This document shows positions 26,897 to 35,764 of a stretch of DNA of 64,000 nt, one piece after another. The notes beneath the pieces were generated by a model. The model ran no database searches and had not been told where the DNA came from. It saw only the letters and a list, made by a program, of their open reading frames with translations. The stretch covers positions 1 to 64,000 of the forward strand of contig JADLGN010000019.1 of assembly GCA_020849295.1 (NCBI GenBank). Reading direction: 5' to 3'. Each line of letters opens with the position of its first letter. Position 1 is the stretch's first letter. This stretch comes from Bacteroidia bacterium. Lineage in GTDB: Bacteria; Bacteroidota; Bacteroidia; NS11-12g; UBA9320. The position numbers and the translations under genes were made by a program.

Positions 26897-27618
26897 TTTC
26901 CTTTTGAAATGTTTTTTTGAGTTAATCCTAAAAAGAAAGAAGTGAAACTAATAAAATACAAAATATCTCGCGAATCTAATACTCCACGACTTATGCTACG
27001 ATAATGAAAATCTATTCCGAGCCATTCTATTAAAAAATTTAACTGATTAAAAAAACCAATTTTACTTATTTGCTGAAAAGCTGAAAAACACAGAAAACTT
27101 AGAAACATGCTGAGAATAAAAGCTACAATTTGATTATCGGTAATAGATGATGCAAATAGCCCGATTGAAACATAGCAACTCCCCAAAAATATAAGCCCTA
27201 TATAAGAACCCCAAGTTGCTCCGGTATCAATATTCCCCTTTGGCGAACCAAGAACATAAACAGAATAATAATATATAAGTGTAGGAAAAATAGAAAAAAT
27301 TACAAGAATTAATGCCGCTAAATATTTAGCAAATATAATTTGCCAACTGTTAAGCGGCTTGGTAGCTAAAGTTTCCATTGTTCCCATTTTTCGTTCCTCT
27401 GCAAACGATTTCATTGTGATAGCTGAAATGAGAAATATGAATACCCACGGAGCCATGTAAAAAAGTGTATCGAGTGTTGAATATCCGTAATCTAAAACAT
27501 TGCTGTCAGGAAAAACCCACATAAACAAACCAATTGCAAGTAAAAAAACTACTATTACTATTGACGCAATTAGCGAACTTAAAAAATTTCTTATTTCTTT
27601 TATAAGTAAAGTAATCAT
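26893..27618 (-). CDS. gldF: Gliding motility ABC transporter permease GldF
   Basis: ABC-2-type membrane protein of 241 residues with six hydrophobic segments (SLIASIVIVVFLLAIGLFMW, WVFIFLISAITM, YLAALILVIFSIFPTLIYYY and others) and the cytoplasmic motif SFAEERKMGTMETLATKP typical of this permease family. It overlaps gldA upstream (4 bp) and gldG downstream (4 bp), indicating tight translational coupling. Confidence 0.93.
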   Translation of the reverse strand: MITLLIKEIRNFLSSLIASIVIVVFLLAIGLFMWVFPDSNVLDYGYSTLDTLFYMAPWVFIFLISAITMKSFAEERKMGTMETLATKPLNSWQIIFAKYLAALILVIFSIFPTLIYYYSVYVLGSPKGNIDTGATWGSYIGLIFLGSCYVSIGLFASSITDNQIVAFILSMFLSFLCFSAFQQISKIGFFNQLNFLIEWLGIDFHYRSISRGVLDSRDILYFISFTSFFLGLTQKNISKGK

Positions 27619-28526
27619 TTAATTTGTGTGAGTTGCTGAAAAATTTCTTCAAGTTTTTGCTCTTCTTCGCTTTGTTTCAAAATTATATTGCCACTATCTA
27701 CTGCAAAGCGAAATACAGCTTCTCTAATATCAATATTTCCTGATGATTCTATCCTCCATATATTTCCTTCAATATTTATTGCACTTTCAATATTTAATAC
27801 TTTTTGAAGGCTTTTTAAAGTAACTTCGTTTTTAAATTCAACAGTTAATGTAATTTTTGAATTAAATTTTTTCTGAAGATTTCGGGTTTGCTCATCAAGC
27901 ACAATTTTCCCTTTGTTAATAATAATTATTCGGTCACATAAGGCTTCGGCTTCCTGCATTATATGAGTAGAAAGTAGTACTGTGCGTTCTTTACCAAATT
28001 CTTTTATTATTTTTCTAATGTCATTTATTTGATTTGGGTCAAGTCCTGAAGTAGGTTCGTCAAGAATCAATACTTGCGGGTTATGAATTAATGCTTGCGA
28101 AAGACCTACTCTTTGGCGATAACCTTTTGACAAAGCACCAATTTTCTTGTGTCTTTCATCACCCAATCCTGTAAGAAAAATTATTTCATCTATACGTTTT
28201 TTAGGATTTTTTATACCATAAATACCTGCAATAAAATTGAGATATTCTGTAATATACATTTCTGTATAAAGCGGATTGTTTTCGGGCAAATATCCTATTT
28301 TATTTTTTACTTCTAATGGATTTTCTCTTGTGTCAAATCCGCATACTTCTGCCTTGCCACTTGTTTGGCTTATATAGCAAGTCAAAATTTTCATTGTTGT
28401 TGATTTTCCGGCACCGTTAGGTCCTAAGAAACCTACAATTTCGCCTGAATTAACTGTAAAACTTACATTATCTATTGCCTTTTGCAGACCATATATTTTG
28501 GTAAGTTCTGATGTTTTGATTGACAT
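27615..28526 (-). CDS. gldA: Gliding motility ABC transporter ATP-binding protein GldA
   Basis: ATPase of 303 residues with Walker A GPNGAGKS (35-42), signature LSKGYRQRVGLSQAL (from 132), Walker B VLILDEPTSGLDPNQ and the H-loop STHIMQEAEALCDR. The C-terminal ~75 residues are the usual DUF4162-like extension. Encoded directly before gldF and gldG. In some Flavobacteria gldA lies apart from gldFG, so the three-gene cluster strengthens the assignment of GldA rather than another ABC-2 ATPase. Confidence 0.9.
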   Translation of the reverse strand: MSIKTSELTKIYGLQKAIDNVSFTVNSGEIVGFLGPNGAGKSTTMKILTCYISQTSGKAEVCGFDTRENPLEVKNKIGYLPENNPLYTEMYITEYLNFIAGIYGIKNPKKRIDEIIFLTGLGDERHKKIGALSKGYRQRVGLSQALIHNPQVLILDEPTSGLDPNQINDIRKIIKEFGKERTVLLSTHIMQEAEALCDRIIIINKGKIVLDEQTRNLQKKFNSKITLTVEFKNEVTLKSLQKVLNIESAINIEGNIWRIESSGNIDIREAVFRFAVDSGNIILKQSEEEQKLEEIFQQLTQIK

Positions 28527-28592
28527 TTAATTATGTGTAACCTTTAACTGTAAAAACTAAAGGTTCAAATTTATTTAATAATCTTTAAAAAA

Positions 28593-31520
28593 TTATTCAA
28601 TAAATAATTTTACCGATTGTTTCGTTGAAAATCCTGACAATTTAATAAAATACATACCCTTTGCCCAGTCGCTTACATCTATTGTAAGATTACTTTTACC
28701 ATCAGTAAGTTTGTAATTTGCAATTTGTTTTGAATTAATATCATAAACTTGCAAATTGCTTTGAGAAACTGCATTTTTAATATCAATATTTACCAAGTTT
28801 TTTGCGGGATTAGGATAAACTTTAATTAAGTCTGAAACTGAAATTTTTCTAATATCATCAATGCAAAACTTAGTTTTAATTGACCTGTCATCACTTCCTG
28901 TACAATTATTACTATCGCTTACAATTACTTCATACAATCCTGCAGTTTTCACTTTTATTATTCTTGTTGTTTCACCTGTACTCCATTTATATGAATTATA
29001 TTTTCCAGCATCAATGTATATTGAGTCTTTCTGGCAAATTGTAGTGTCTTTTCCAAGTTCCGGCTTGGGATTTAAAACTTTCACAAGTTTTATAGTATCA
29101 ATAAAAAAACAGCCATTACTACCGGTAACCTTAAGCCAATATGTACCTGCATAATATACTTGATAGGTAGAATCAGTAGATTCATCATCCCATTTATAAC
29201 TTACAGCATTAGAAGGTCCTTTTAATGTTCTACCTCCATTTTCACAAACTCCACCGTCTGGTCCTAAGCTAAATTGCGGATCTGGTTTTTTCTTTAGTAT
29301 AATTGTGTCTATCCAAATACATTCATAGCTATTCTGGGCTTGACAAATATATACTCCGGCTGAAGTAACCGTTTTGTTTGCATTGAATGTAGAAACACCG
29401 TTCCAGTAATAATTAGTTAAAAAGGTAGGTCCATTAATTGTGTAACTTATACCTTCGCATATTGCTGTATCTGGTCCTAAAGTAAATGATGATGATGGAT
29501 TGTTAAAAATATCCCTGCTATCACTCCATTTGCAGCCAAAACTATCAATTACCATAAGGGTATGGAGTTTTTCATTTGACGTTATAAATGTTCTTGTGTA
29601 TGCTTCGCCTCCGTTCCAGATATATGTTTTCATATTTGCCGGTCCGCTCATAATCAATTTATAGTTGTCGCATATATTTGTATCTTTTCCAAGATTGAAA
29701 ATTGGCAGATTTTTTTTACTTACCATAAAAGTATCATTGTATTTGCAATTAGTTGTATCTGTAATTGTAAGTATTATTATATCATCATTGTTAATTTTAA
29801 TTTGCTGTCCATTCCATATTCCTTTGTTTCCTTTCCAAGAATAGTCAATTGCTCCTGATTTCGCTTTTATATATACTGAATCACCTGAGCAAAAAAATGT
29901 ATCTCTAACAAAGTCTGTATTTTTAAGTTCGGGTCTAATTGTAATAACTACTGTTGCTGAATCTTTTTGACACAACCCATCAGATGAACTTACAACTAAT
30001 TTATATGTTGTAATTGAATCTTTTGGATATACAAGTGGGCTCGGTTCGCTTGATTTGAAACTTCCGCCTACTTGTGTCCAGTTGTAAACATATCCAGGAA
30101 TATTCGGTTTACCTATTCTTAATCCTTCCCCTTTGCAAACCCTCATTGTACTTGCTAATATTTGTGCTTGTAATTTGCAGCATAATACAGAATCAAAAGT
30201 ATTTGAAATATTTTTTTCGGTATAACTTCCAGATGTAAATACTACACCAAATCTTGTATTTCCAAAGTTTGAGCCTGTTTGCAAATTTGCATTTAAATTA
30301 ATCCCCGAAACTATATTTTGATTACATGATGTTGCTCCATTATTGTCCGTTCTTAACATGTATAAATCATAAGATTTTCCGGTTCTGAATGAATTACTGC
30401 TGGTAAAAATTGTAAATCCACCATCAATTGTTCTTAATATTTCGCTTGGCCAGTGCCCGTCAGTAGAACTGCCTCCCATTGTATAAAATTTATTTATAAA
30501 ACCATTTTTACTAGTATTTAAATAAAAAGATTCGCGACCTTTTGAGGTTGTTTGTACATATCCTGTAAGTGAAAATGTCTCATCAGAATTTACTATTACC
30601 GAAAATGCTCTCGAATTTCCTCCTGCATTATATGTAAATGAATTTGAAATATTGCCTAATGTATCAACAATAGCTAATAATGCATCTGACGTACCAGGTC
30701 CTGAATTTACCCAGCCTACTATTACATAGCTCCCTTTATGATATTTTATATCCCACGATTGTTCTTCTACATTTGACCCATAGTTTTTCATCCATTTCAT
30801 ATTTCCGTTTTTATCAAATCTTGAAATAAATATATCAAGGTCTCCATTTGCTCCGTTTTTGCCTCCTATCGTCAGGGTATCATTAATTACAACTCCTGTA
30901 ACTGCTATATTTCCACTAATATCTTCTACTATAGAATATCCTTCTTCATCCCCCAAACTGCCAAATTTCTTAAACCACAGTAAACTTCCTGATGAAGAAA
31001 ATTTACCAATAAATGCATCAGTGCCAAATGAATCTGTTTTAACGTAACCTGTAAAAATTAAACCTCCGTCTAATCGGGATTCTACAACATTATATATATC
31101 CTGAGCACTATCATGATTGAGGATTTTGCTCCATTTAATATTTCCATTTATATCTGTTTTAATTAATAGTCCATCTCCTTTGTTAGTAGATGTTGTACCT
31201 ACTATTACATAACCAGAGTCGTTGGTTTGCTTTATTTTCCATGCAGCTTCGTCGGCAGAAGTTCCATAAGTTTTTTGCCATTGTACCTTACCCAAACCAT
31301 CGGTTTTCATTATATATGCATCATCACCTCCTGAGCCTGCACTTGAGGTATATCCTGTAAGTACATAGCCTCCATCTTTTGTTTGAAAAATGCTATAGCT
31401 TCTATCGTCTCCCGAACCTCCTGAGATTCTTTGAAATTTTGTCAATTGAGCATTCGAATTGCTAAATACTAATATTGCAACAAGCAATATAAAATTAAAA
31501 ATTATTCTATTTTCTTTCAT
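28593..31520 (-). CDS. T9SS type A surface protein: beta-propeller plus Ig-like repeats
   Basis: Signal peptide (FNFILLVAILVFSNSNAQ). Residues ~30-400 hold about seven blades with the pattern GG(Y/F)..TG..(S/T).....DAY..K.D..G...W...YG, as in SBBP/propeller-type surface proteins. Residues ~430-880 contain Ig-like repeats with paired aromatic/Cys motifs (L.KDT.IC....Y.......Y.W). The end (VYPNPAKNLVNIDI to LFIE) is a type A T9SS sorting domain. The role is probably adhesion or binding at the surface; the ligand is unknown. Confidence 0.85.
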   Translation of the reverse strand: MKENRIIFNFILLVAILVFSNSNAQLTKFQRISGGSGDDRSYSIFQTKDGGYVLTGYTSSAGSGGDDAYIMKTDGLGKVQWQKTYGTSADEAAWKIKQTNDSGYVIVGTTSTNKGDGLLIKTDINGNIKWSKILNHDSAQDIYNVVESRLDGGLIFTGYVKTDSFGTDAFIGKFSSSGSLLWFKKFGSLGDEEGYSIVEDISGNIAVTGVVINDTLTIGGKNGANGDLDIFISRFDKNGNMKWMKNYGSNVEEQSWDIKYHKGSYVIVGWVNSGPGTSDALLAIVDTLGNISNSFTYNAGGNSRAFSVIVNSDETFSLTGYVQTTSKGRESFYLNTSKNGFINKFYTMGGSSTDGHWPSEILRTIDGGFTIFTSSNSFRTGKSYDLYMLRTDNNGATSCNQNIVSGINLNANLQTGSNFGNTRFGVVFTSGSYTEKNISNTFDSVLCCKLQAQILASTMRVCKGEGLRIGKPNIPGYVYNWTQVGGSFKSSEPSPLVYPKDSITTYKLVVSSSDGLCQKDSATVVITIRPELKNTDFVRDTFFCSGDSVYIKAKSGAIDYSWKGNKGIWNGQQIKINNDDIIILTITDTTNCKYNDTFMVSKKNLPIFNLGKDTNICDNYKLIMSGPANMKTYIWNGGEAYTRTFITSNEKLHTLMVIDSFGCKWSDSRDIFNNPSSSFTLGPDTAICEGISYTINGPTFLTNYYWNGVSTFNANKTVTSAGVYICQAQNSYECIWIDTIILKKKPDPQFSLGPDGGVCENGGRTLKGPSNAVSYKWDDESTDSTYQVYYAGTYWLKVTGSNGCFFIDTIKLVKVLNPKPELGKDTTICQKDSIYIDAGKYNSYKWSTGETTRIIKVKTAGLYEVIVSDSNNCTGSDDRSIKTKFCIDDIRKISVSDLIKVYPNPAKNLVNIDIKNAVSQSNLQVYDINSKQIANYKLTDGKSNLTIDVSDWAKGMYFIKLSGFSTKQSVKLFIE

Positions 31521-31652
31521 GTAATTAATTGAGCCTCAAATCAACAATTTTTATATCACTTATACAACAAAAAATAATAACTTTACTGTTTTCAGACTTT
31601 GTTATTATGTACTTTATTTGAACTTTAATTTAAATAAAAGAAAAATTCTATT

Positions 31653-32273
31653 ATGAACAAAGATGTTGAGATAATATTAACTGAAGGTTGCGGTAGGTGT
31701 GCATTGGTAGGAACACCCAGTTGCAAAAATATAATATGGTCAAAGGAATTGTATTTATTAAGAAATATTATTCTTGCTTGCAACCTTAATGAAGAAGCAA
31801 AGTGGGGTCAGGCTACATACACATTTAATAAAAAAAATGTTATAATGATAGCCGGCTTTAAAGATTATTGTGCAATCATGTTTTTTAAAGGTTCATTATT
31901 AAAAGATTCAGGTAATATTTTAATACAGCAAACTGAAAATGTGCAGGCAACAAGACAAATTAGATTTAAAAATATAAATCAGGTAATTGATATGGAAAAA
32001 ATAATAACTAGTTATATTTTTGAAGCAATAGAGATAGAAAAACTAGGGCTAAAAATTGAATATAAAACTACTGAACAGTTTACAATACCTATAGAATTAC
32101 AAAACCAATTTGAAAAGTTTTACGAATTTAAAAATGCTTTCTATGCTCTCACTCCGGGAAGGCAAAGAGCTTACATTCTTCATTTCTCTGCTCCAAAACA
32201 ATCAAAAACCCGTGAACAAAGAATTAAAAAATATTTTATACCAATAATGGAAGGTAAAGGATTTTATGATTAA
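31653..32273 (+). CDS. YdeI/OmpD-associated family protein (DUF1801-like)
   Basis: The 206-residue protein contains the DUF1801 pattern EAKWGQATYTFNKKNVIMIAGFKDYCAIMFFKGSLLKD (quoted in two parts: EAKWGQATYTF and CAIMFFKGSLLKD), then TRQIRFKNINQV. Its C-terminus A..LTPGRQRAYILHFSAPKQSKTR is the YdeI signature (PGRQR...F..AKQ..TR). Function is unknown in this family. An N-terminal cluster CGRC...TPSC precedes the domain and is less usual. Confidence 0.8.
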   Translation: MNKDVEIILTEGCGRCALVGTPSCKNIIWSKELYLLRNIILACNLNEEAKWGQATYTFNKKNVIMIAGFKDYCAIMFFKGSLLKDSGNILIQQTENVQATRQIRFKNINQVIDMEKIITSYIFEAIEIEKLGLKIEYKTTEQFTIPIELQNQFEKFYEFKNAFYALTPGRQRAYILHFSAPKQSKTREQRIKKYFIPIMEGKGFYD

Positions 32274-32289
32274 TTAACTGCTAATATTG

Positions 32290-33339
32290 TTATACAATAA
32301 GCAAACAATCGCCATAACATAAAAAACGATATTTTTCTGCTAAAGCTGTTTTATAAATATTTTGAACCATTTCTAAATCGCCCAAAAATGCTGCTGTAAG
32401 CATCATTAAGGTGCTTTCCGATTCATGAAAATTAGTTAAAAAACTATTAGCAATTCTGAAATCATAAGGTGGAAAAATAAACTTATCAGACCATTGTTCA
32501 GATGGATTAAGTTTGCCATAAGCAGAAACCGAAGATTCTAATGCTCTTATTACCGAACTTCCAACTGCACATATTTTACTTTTATTTTCTAAGGCTTTAT
32601 TTATTCTTATTGAAGTTTCAATCGGTACAACTAAGTTTTCAGAGTCCATTTTATGCTTTGTGAGGTCTTCTACTTCTACAGCACGACCATAAGTTGCACC
32701 CTGGAAAACAGTAACTTCTGCAAAGTCAATACCTTTTATTTCAAGCCTCATCATCATTTCTCTTGTAAAATGAAGACCTGCTGATGGCGGAGCTATTGCA
32801 CCATCTACTTTTGCATGAATTGTTTGATATCTAATAGCATCGTCTTCTTCTACATTGCGTGTAATATATTTAGGTAATGGTGTTTCGCCAAGACGATAAA
32901 TTAATTTTTTAAAATCTTCGTCCGAACCATCAAATAAAAACCTTATTGTTCTGCCTCTCGAAGTAGTATTGTCAATTACTTCAGCAACAAGATCATCGTT
33001 TCCAAAAAATAATTTATTACCAACTCTTATTTTTCTTGCCGGATCAACAAGTACGTCCCACAAACGCAACTGAGGATTAAGTTCACGCAATAAAAAAACC
33101 TCAATTTGAGCACCTGTTTTTTCTTTGTTTCCATATAATCTTGCAGGAAATACCTTTGAATTATTAAAAACTACAACATCATGCTCGTCAAAATAATTTA
33201 GAAAATCTTTGAATACTTTATGCTCTATGGTTTTGTCTTTTCTGTTTACAACCATCATGCGGCTCTCATCGCGATTTTGTACAGGATGTTGTGCAATTAA
33301 TTCTGTTGGGAGATTGTACTTAAACTTTGAAAGTTTCAT
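32290..33339 (-). CDS. queA: S-adenosylmethionine:tRNA ribosyltransferase-isomerase QueA
   Basis: The full-length 349-residue product begins [19 protein letters not shown] with RDESRMMVV next, and contains [19 protein letters not shown]-type strands, the conserved [13 protein letters not shown] motif and the C-terminal [16 protein letters not shown] block. QueA converts 7-aminomethyl-7-deazaguanine in tRNA to epoxyqueuosine using the ribosyl part of SAM. It is a single gene with its own promoter at 33379-33386. Confidence 0.97.
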   Translation of the reverse strand: MKLSKFKYNLPTELIAQHPVQNRDESRMMVVNRKDKTIEHKVFKDFLNYFDEHDVVVFNNSKVFPARLYGNKEKTGAQIEVFLLRELNPQLRLWDVLVDPARKIRVGNKLFFGNDDLVAEVIDNTTSRGRTIRFLFDGSDEDFKKLIYRLGETPLPKYITRNVEEDDAIRYQTIHAKVDGAIAPPSAGLHFTREMMMRLEIKGIDFAEVTVFQGATYGRAVEVEDLTKHKMDSENLVVPIETSIRINKALENKSKICAVGSSVIRALESSVSAYGKLNPSEQWSDKFIFPPYDFRIANSFLTNFHESESTLMMLTAAFLGDLEMVQNIYKTALAEKYRFLCYGDCLLIV

Positions 33340-33378
33340 TATTTTCCTACTTGATTTCTAAATTTAAATTGAGGGGTG

Positions 33379-33386
33379 CAAAATTA
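33379..33386 (-). promoter_or_regulatory. -7 box for queA
   Basis: The minus strand reads TAATTTTG followed by CACC, matching TAnnTTTG and the same local context as the rRNA promoters. The predicted start is ~33 bases upstream of the queA ATG. A well-spaced -33 TTG is not evident. Confidence 0.5.
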
Positions 33387-33478
33387 ATAAATTTTTGCAA
33401 TTTATAAAATGTATTTACAGAGGATATAAATCTGATTTTATCGAATGAAGAAATGCTTTTAGTGATAAAATATTTTAT

Positions 33479-34750
33479 TTGTTGGAAATATTCTTGAAAA
33501 AATTCATTTTATATGTGTTAAGTGCTTTTGCCATTTCTAATTTATTTTTAAAAGGAAATAAACTGCGGAGTTTTTTATCTGTGTTAGGAATAGCAATTGG
33601 GATTTTCTGTATTGTATCTGTTTTAACTTTTGCTGGCAGTATGAAAAACAATGTAAAAGACAACCTTAAAACTATGGGAATTAATGTGATTATTATTGAA
33701 AAATGGCCTTGGGGTTTTGGTGCAGGCGAATACAAATGGTGGGATTTTATGAATCGTCCACAAGTGAACCTAAAAGAATATAAAATTCTTTGTCAAAGGT
33801 ATTCAAATGTAATTATCAAAGATTTGAGTTTTGAAAGTAATGCAAGAAACGTCCCAGTAAAATTTAATAAAAAAACAAGCAAAAAAGCCGTATTGATTGG
33901 TACAACTGCAAATTATACTCAAATAAACGGTTTGGACATAAGACTTGGAAGAATGTTTAACGAACAGGAAGAAAAAAACGGGAAAAATGTTGTAATATTA
34001 GGTGACAATGTAGCTCAAGAATTGTTTGAAGAAATTAATCCTGTTGGAAATATTATACAAATTAAGGGTTTGAAATGTATTGTAGCCGGAGTAATTGAAA
34101 AACAAGGTTCGTTTATGAACAAACAAGTTGATAATGCTATAATTTTACCTTATTTGTATATAAGAAATTTTGCTGACTTAAGCCAAGAATCTGCAAGTTG
34201 CAGAATTACTGTAAGAGGATTCGACAATCGTTCGATAGAAGAACTTGAAGCTGAAATTACAAAACTTATGAGAAACATAAGAATGTTGAAACCTACTCAA
34301 AAAAACAATTTTGCACTAAATAAAATGACTATGTTTAGCCAGCAACTTGACAGTACCTTTGTAATGCTTGATATAGTAGCATGGATACTTGGGTTATTTT
34401 CATTGATAGTAGGAATGTTTGGTATTGCAAATATTTTATTTGTATCGGTAAAAGAACGAACTCCTTTTATTGGAATACAAAAGGCACTTGGGGCAAAAAG
34501 AAAATTTATCCTTATACAGTTTCTTTACGAATCAGTAATTTTGAGCTTAGTAGGTGGAATTGCCGGAATAATTTTGGTATGGATAACCACCATTTCTATT
34601 TCAAATGGGCTTGATTTTCCTATTCAATTTTCATTAAATAATTTTTTAACAGGTATATTTCTTTCAACTCTCACCGGCATTATAGCCGGAATAATACCAG
34701 CAATGCGAGCTGCCTCACTTAATCCGGTAGAAGCAATAAGAAGTGTGTAA
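33479..34750 (+). CDS. MacB/FtsX-type ABC transporter permease
   Basis: The product has 423 residues: TM1 near FLSVLGIAIGIFCIVSVL, a ~220-residue periplasmic MacB-like domain (GTTANYTQINGLDIRLGRMFNEQEE, VVILGDNVAQELF), and three C-terminal TM helices of the FtsX domain (ILGLFSLIVGMFGIANILFVSV..R..FIGIQKALGAKR, then PAMRAASLNPVEAIRS). No ATP-binding gene is adjacent. The start is TTG (33479 or 33482): no ATG exists before residue 50 and the conserved N-terminus NKLRSFLSVLGIAIG begins at about residue 27. It could partner the MacA-type adaptor at 23170-24447. Confidence 0.85.
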   Translation: MLEIFLKKFILYVLSAFAISNLFLKGNKLRSFLSVLGIAIGIFCIVSVLTFAGSMKNNVKDNLKTMGINVIIIEKWPWGFGAGEYKWWDFMNRPQVNLKEYKILCQRYSNVIIKDLSFESNARNVPVKFNKKTSKKAVLIGTTANYTQINGLDIRLGRMFNEQEEKNGKNVVILGDNVAQELFEEINPVGNIIQIKGLKCIVAGVIEKQGSFMNKQVDNAIILPYLYIRNFADLSQESASCRITVRGFDNRSIEELEAEITKLMRNIRMLKPTQKNNFALNKMTMFSQQLDSTFVMLDIVAWILGLFSLIVGMFGIANILFVSVKERTPFIGIQKALGAKRKFILIQFLYESVILSLVGGIAGIILVWITTISISNGLDFPIQFSLNNFLTGIFLSTLTGIIAGIIPAMRAASLNPVEAIRSV

Positions 34751-34755
34751 ATTTC

Positions 34756-35112
34756 TTATTCAGGATAATTCTTACTTACCCAGCAATCGAAAATTTTTAT
34801 TTCTCTTTCGGTAAGAACTGGTGTTGTTTGATGAAATGCAATAACATCTGATGTGTGCTTAATTACTTTTGCTACTTTTCCTGTTTGACAAGCCTGAACA
34901 GTTTTTGCATAAGTTCTTAAATCAACAGAACCTGCACCTTGTGAATGACATCCTGCATTATTACAATTATTTGCAAAAACAGGTTTCATTAATGTATTGT
35001 AAGTAACTGAATCGCATAATGGTTTGGGCTGCACATTGTCATCTCCTCCATTGTCTTTACATGAATAAATTATGGCAAATGCTAATGTAGAAATAATTAA
35101 AATTATTCTCAT
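34756..35112 (-). CDS. Small cytochrome c-like lipoprotein
   Basis: Lipoprotein signal with lipobox IYSC (C18) and a 100-residue mature part with one putative heme site C50-NNAG-C55-H56, that is CX4CH rather than the usual CXXCH. A late Met is not obvious. The context PVFANNCNNAGCHSQGAG resembles the cytochrome-like domain of Bacteroidota and Planctomycetes surface proteins. It may carry heme c or be a heme-free relative. It converges on the MacB-like gene with a 5-bp gap. Confidence 0.6.
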   Translation of the reverse strand: MRIILIISTLAFAIIYSCKDNGGDDNVQPKPLCDSVTYNTLMKPVFANNCNNAGCHSQGAGSVDLRTYAKTVQACQTGKVAKVIKHTSDVIAFHQTTPVLTEREIKIFDCWVSKNYPE

Positions 35113-35194
35113 ATATTTTTTATTTTATTTCAAATTTACATTTATATTTTTTTTATTCAATTTTTTTTAAAATAATTTTACTTAAAGTTGTTTG

Positions 35195-35202
35195 TAATTT
35201 TG
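35195..35202 (+). promoter_or_regulatory. -7 box abutting the MarC-like start codon
   Basis: TAATTTTG is a perfect TAnnTTTG box and only CAAA separates it from ATG 35207. Transcription is expected to start about seven bases after the box, that is at or inside the start codon, which implies a leaderless mRNA. Confidence 0.55.
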
Positions 35203-35206
35203 CAAA

Positions 35207-35764
35207 ATGGAAATTAAATCAATTCTCACAATTTCACTCACACTTTTTGCAGTAATAGATATTTTAGGAAGTATTCCTGTTGTTATGGCTTTGCGTGAAA
35301 AACTTGGCGAAATAGAATCAGGAAAAGCTACAATAGCTGCCGGTGTGTTAATGATACTTTTCTTATTTATAGGTCAGCAGTTTTTAGAAATACTCGGAGT
35401 TGACATTAATTCTTTTGCTCTTGCAGGTTCAATAGTAATTTTTATAATTGCTCTCGAAATGGTATTAGGTCAAAATTTTTTTAAAGATAGTGCCGACGAA
35501 GATAAAGGCAGTATTGTTCCGATTGCTTTTCCTATTGTAGCAGGTGCCGGTACACTTACTACTATTATTTCATTAACTTCAGAATATACCAAAACTGAAG
35601 TTCTTATTGGAATTCTTATTAATCTTATTGCTGTTTATATTGTCCTTCGCTCTATAAAATTTATTGCCCGAAAACTTGGAAGAAGAGGTCAAACAGTATT
35701 AAGAAAGTTTTTCGGCTTGGTACTTTTGTCTATTGCTATTAGATTGTTTAAATCTAATATTTAA
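35207..35764 (+). CDS. MarC family integral membrane protein
   Basis: The 185-residue protein has about six TM helices and the MarC pattern: FAVIDILGSIPV near the N-terminus, GQQFLEILGVDINSFALAGSIVIFIIALEM in the middle (quoted by its first and last parts), PIAFPIVAGAGTLTTIISL, and a C-terminal LRKFFGLVLLSIAIRLF. The family has no established transport substrate despite its name; it is not a proven antibiotic-resistance protein. It converges with the amidohydrolase gene, the two stops sharing one TTAA (35761-35764). Confidence 0.88.
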   Translation: MEIKSILTISLTLFAVIDILGSIPVVMALREKLGEIESGKATIAAGVLMILFLFIGQQFLEILGVDINSFALAGSIVIFIIALEMVLGQNFFKDSADEDKGSIVPIAFPIVAGAGTLTTIISLTSEYTKTEVLIGILINLIAVYIVLRSIKFIARKLGRRGQTVLRKFFGLVLLSIAIRLFKSNI

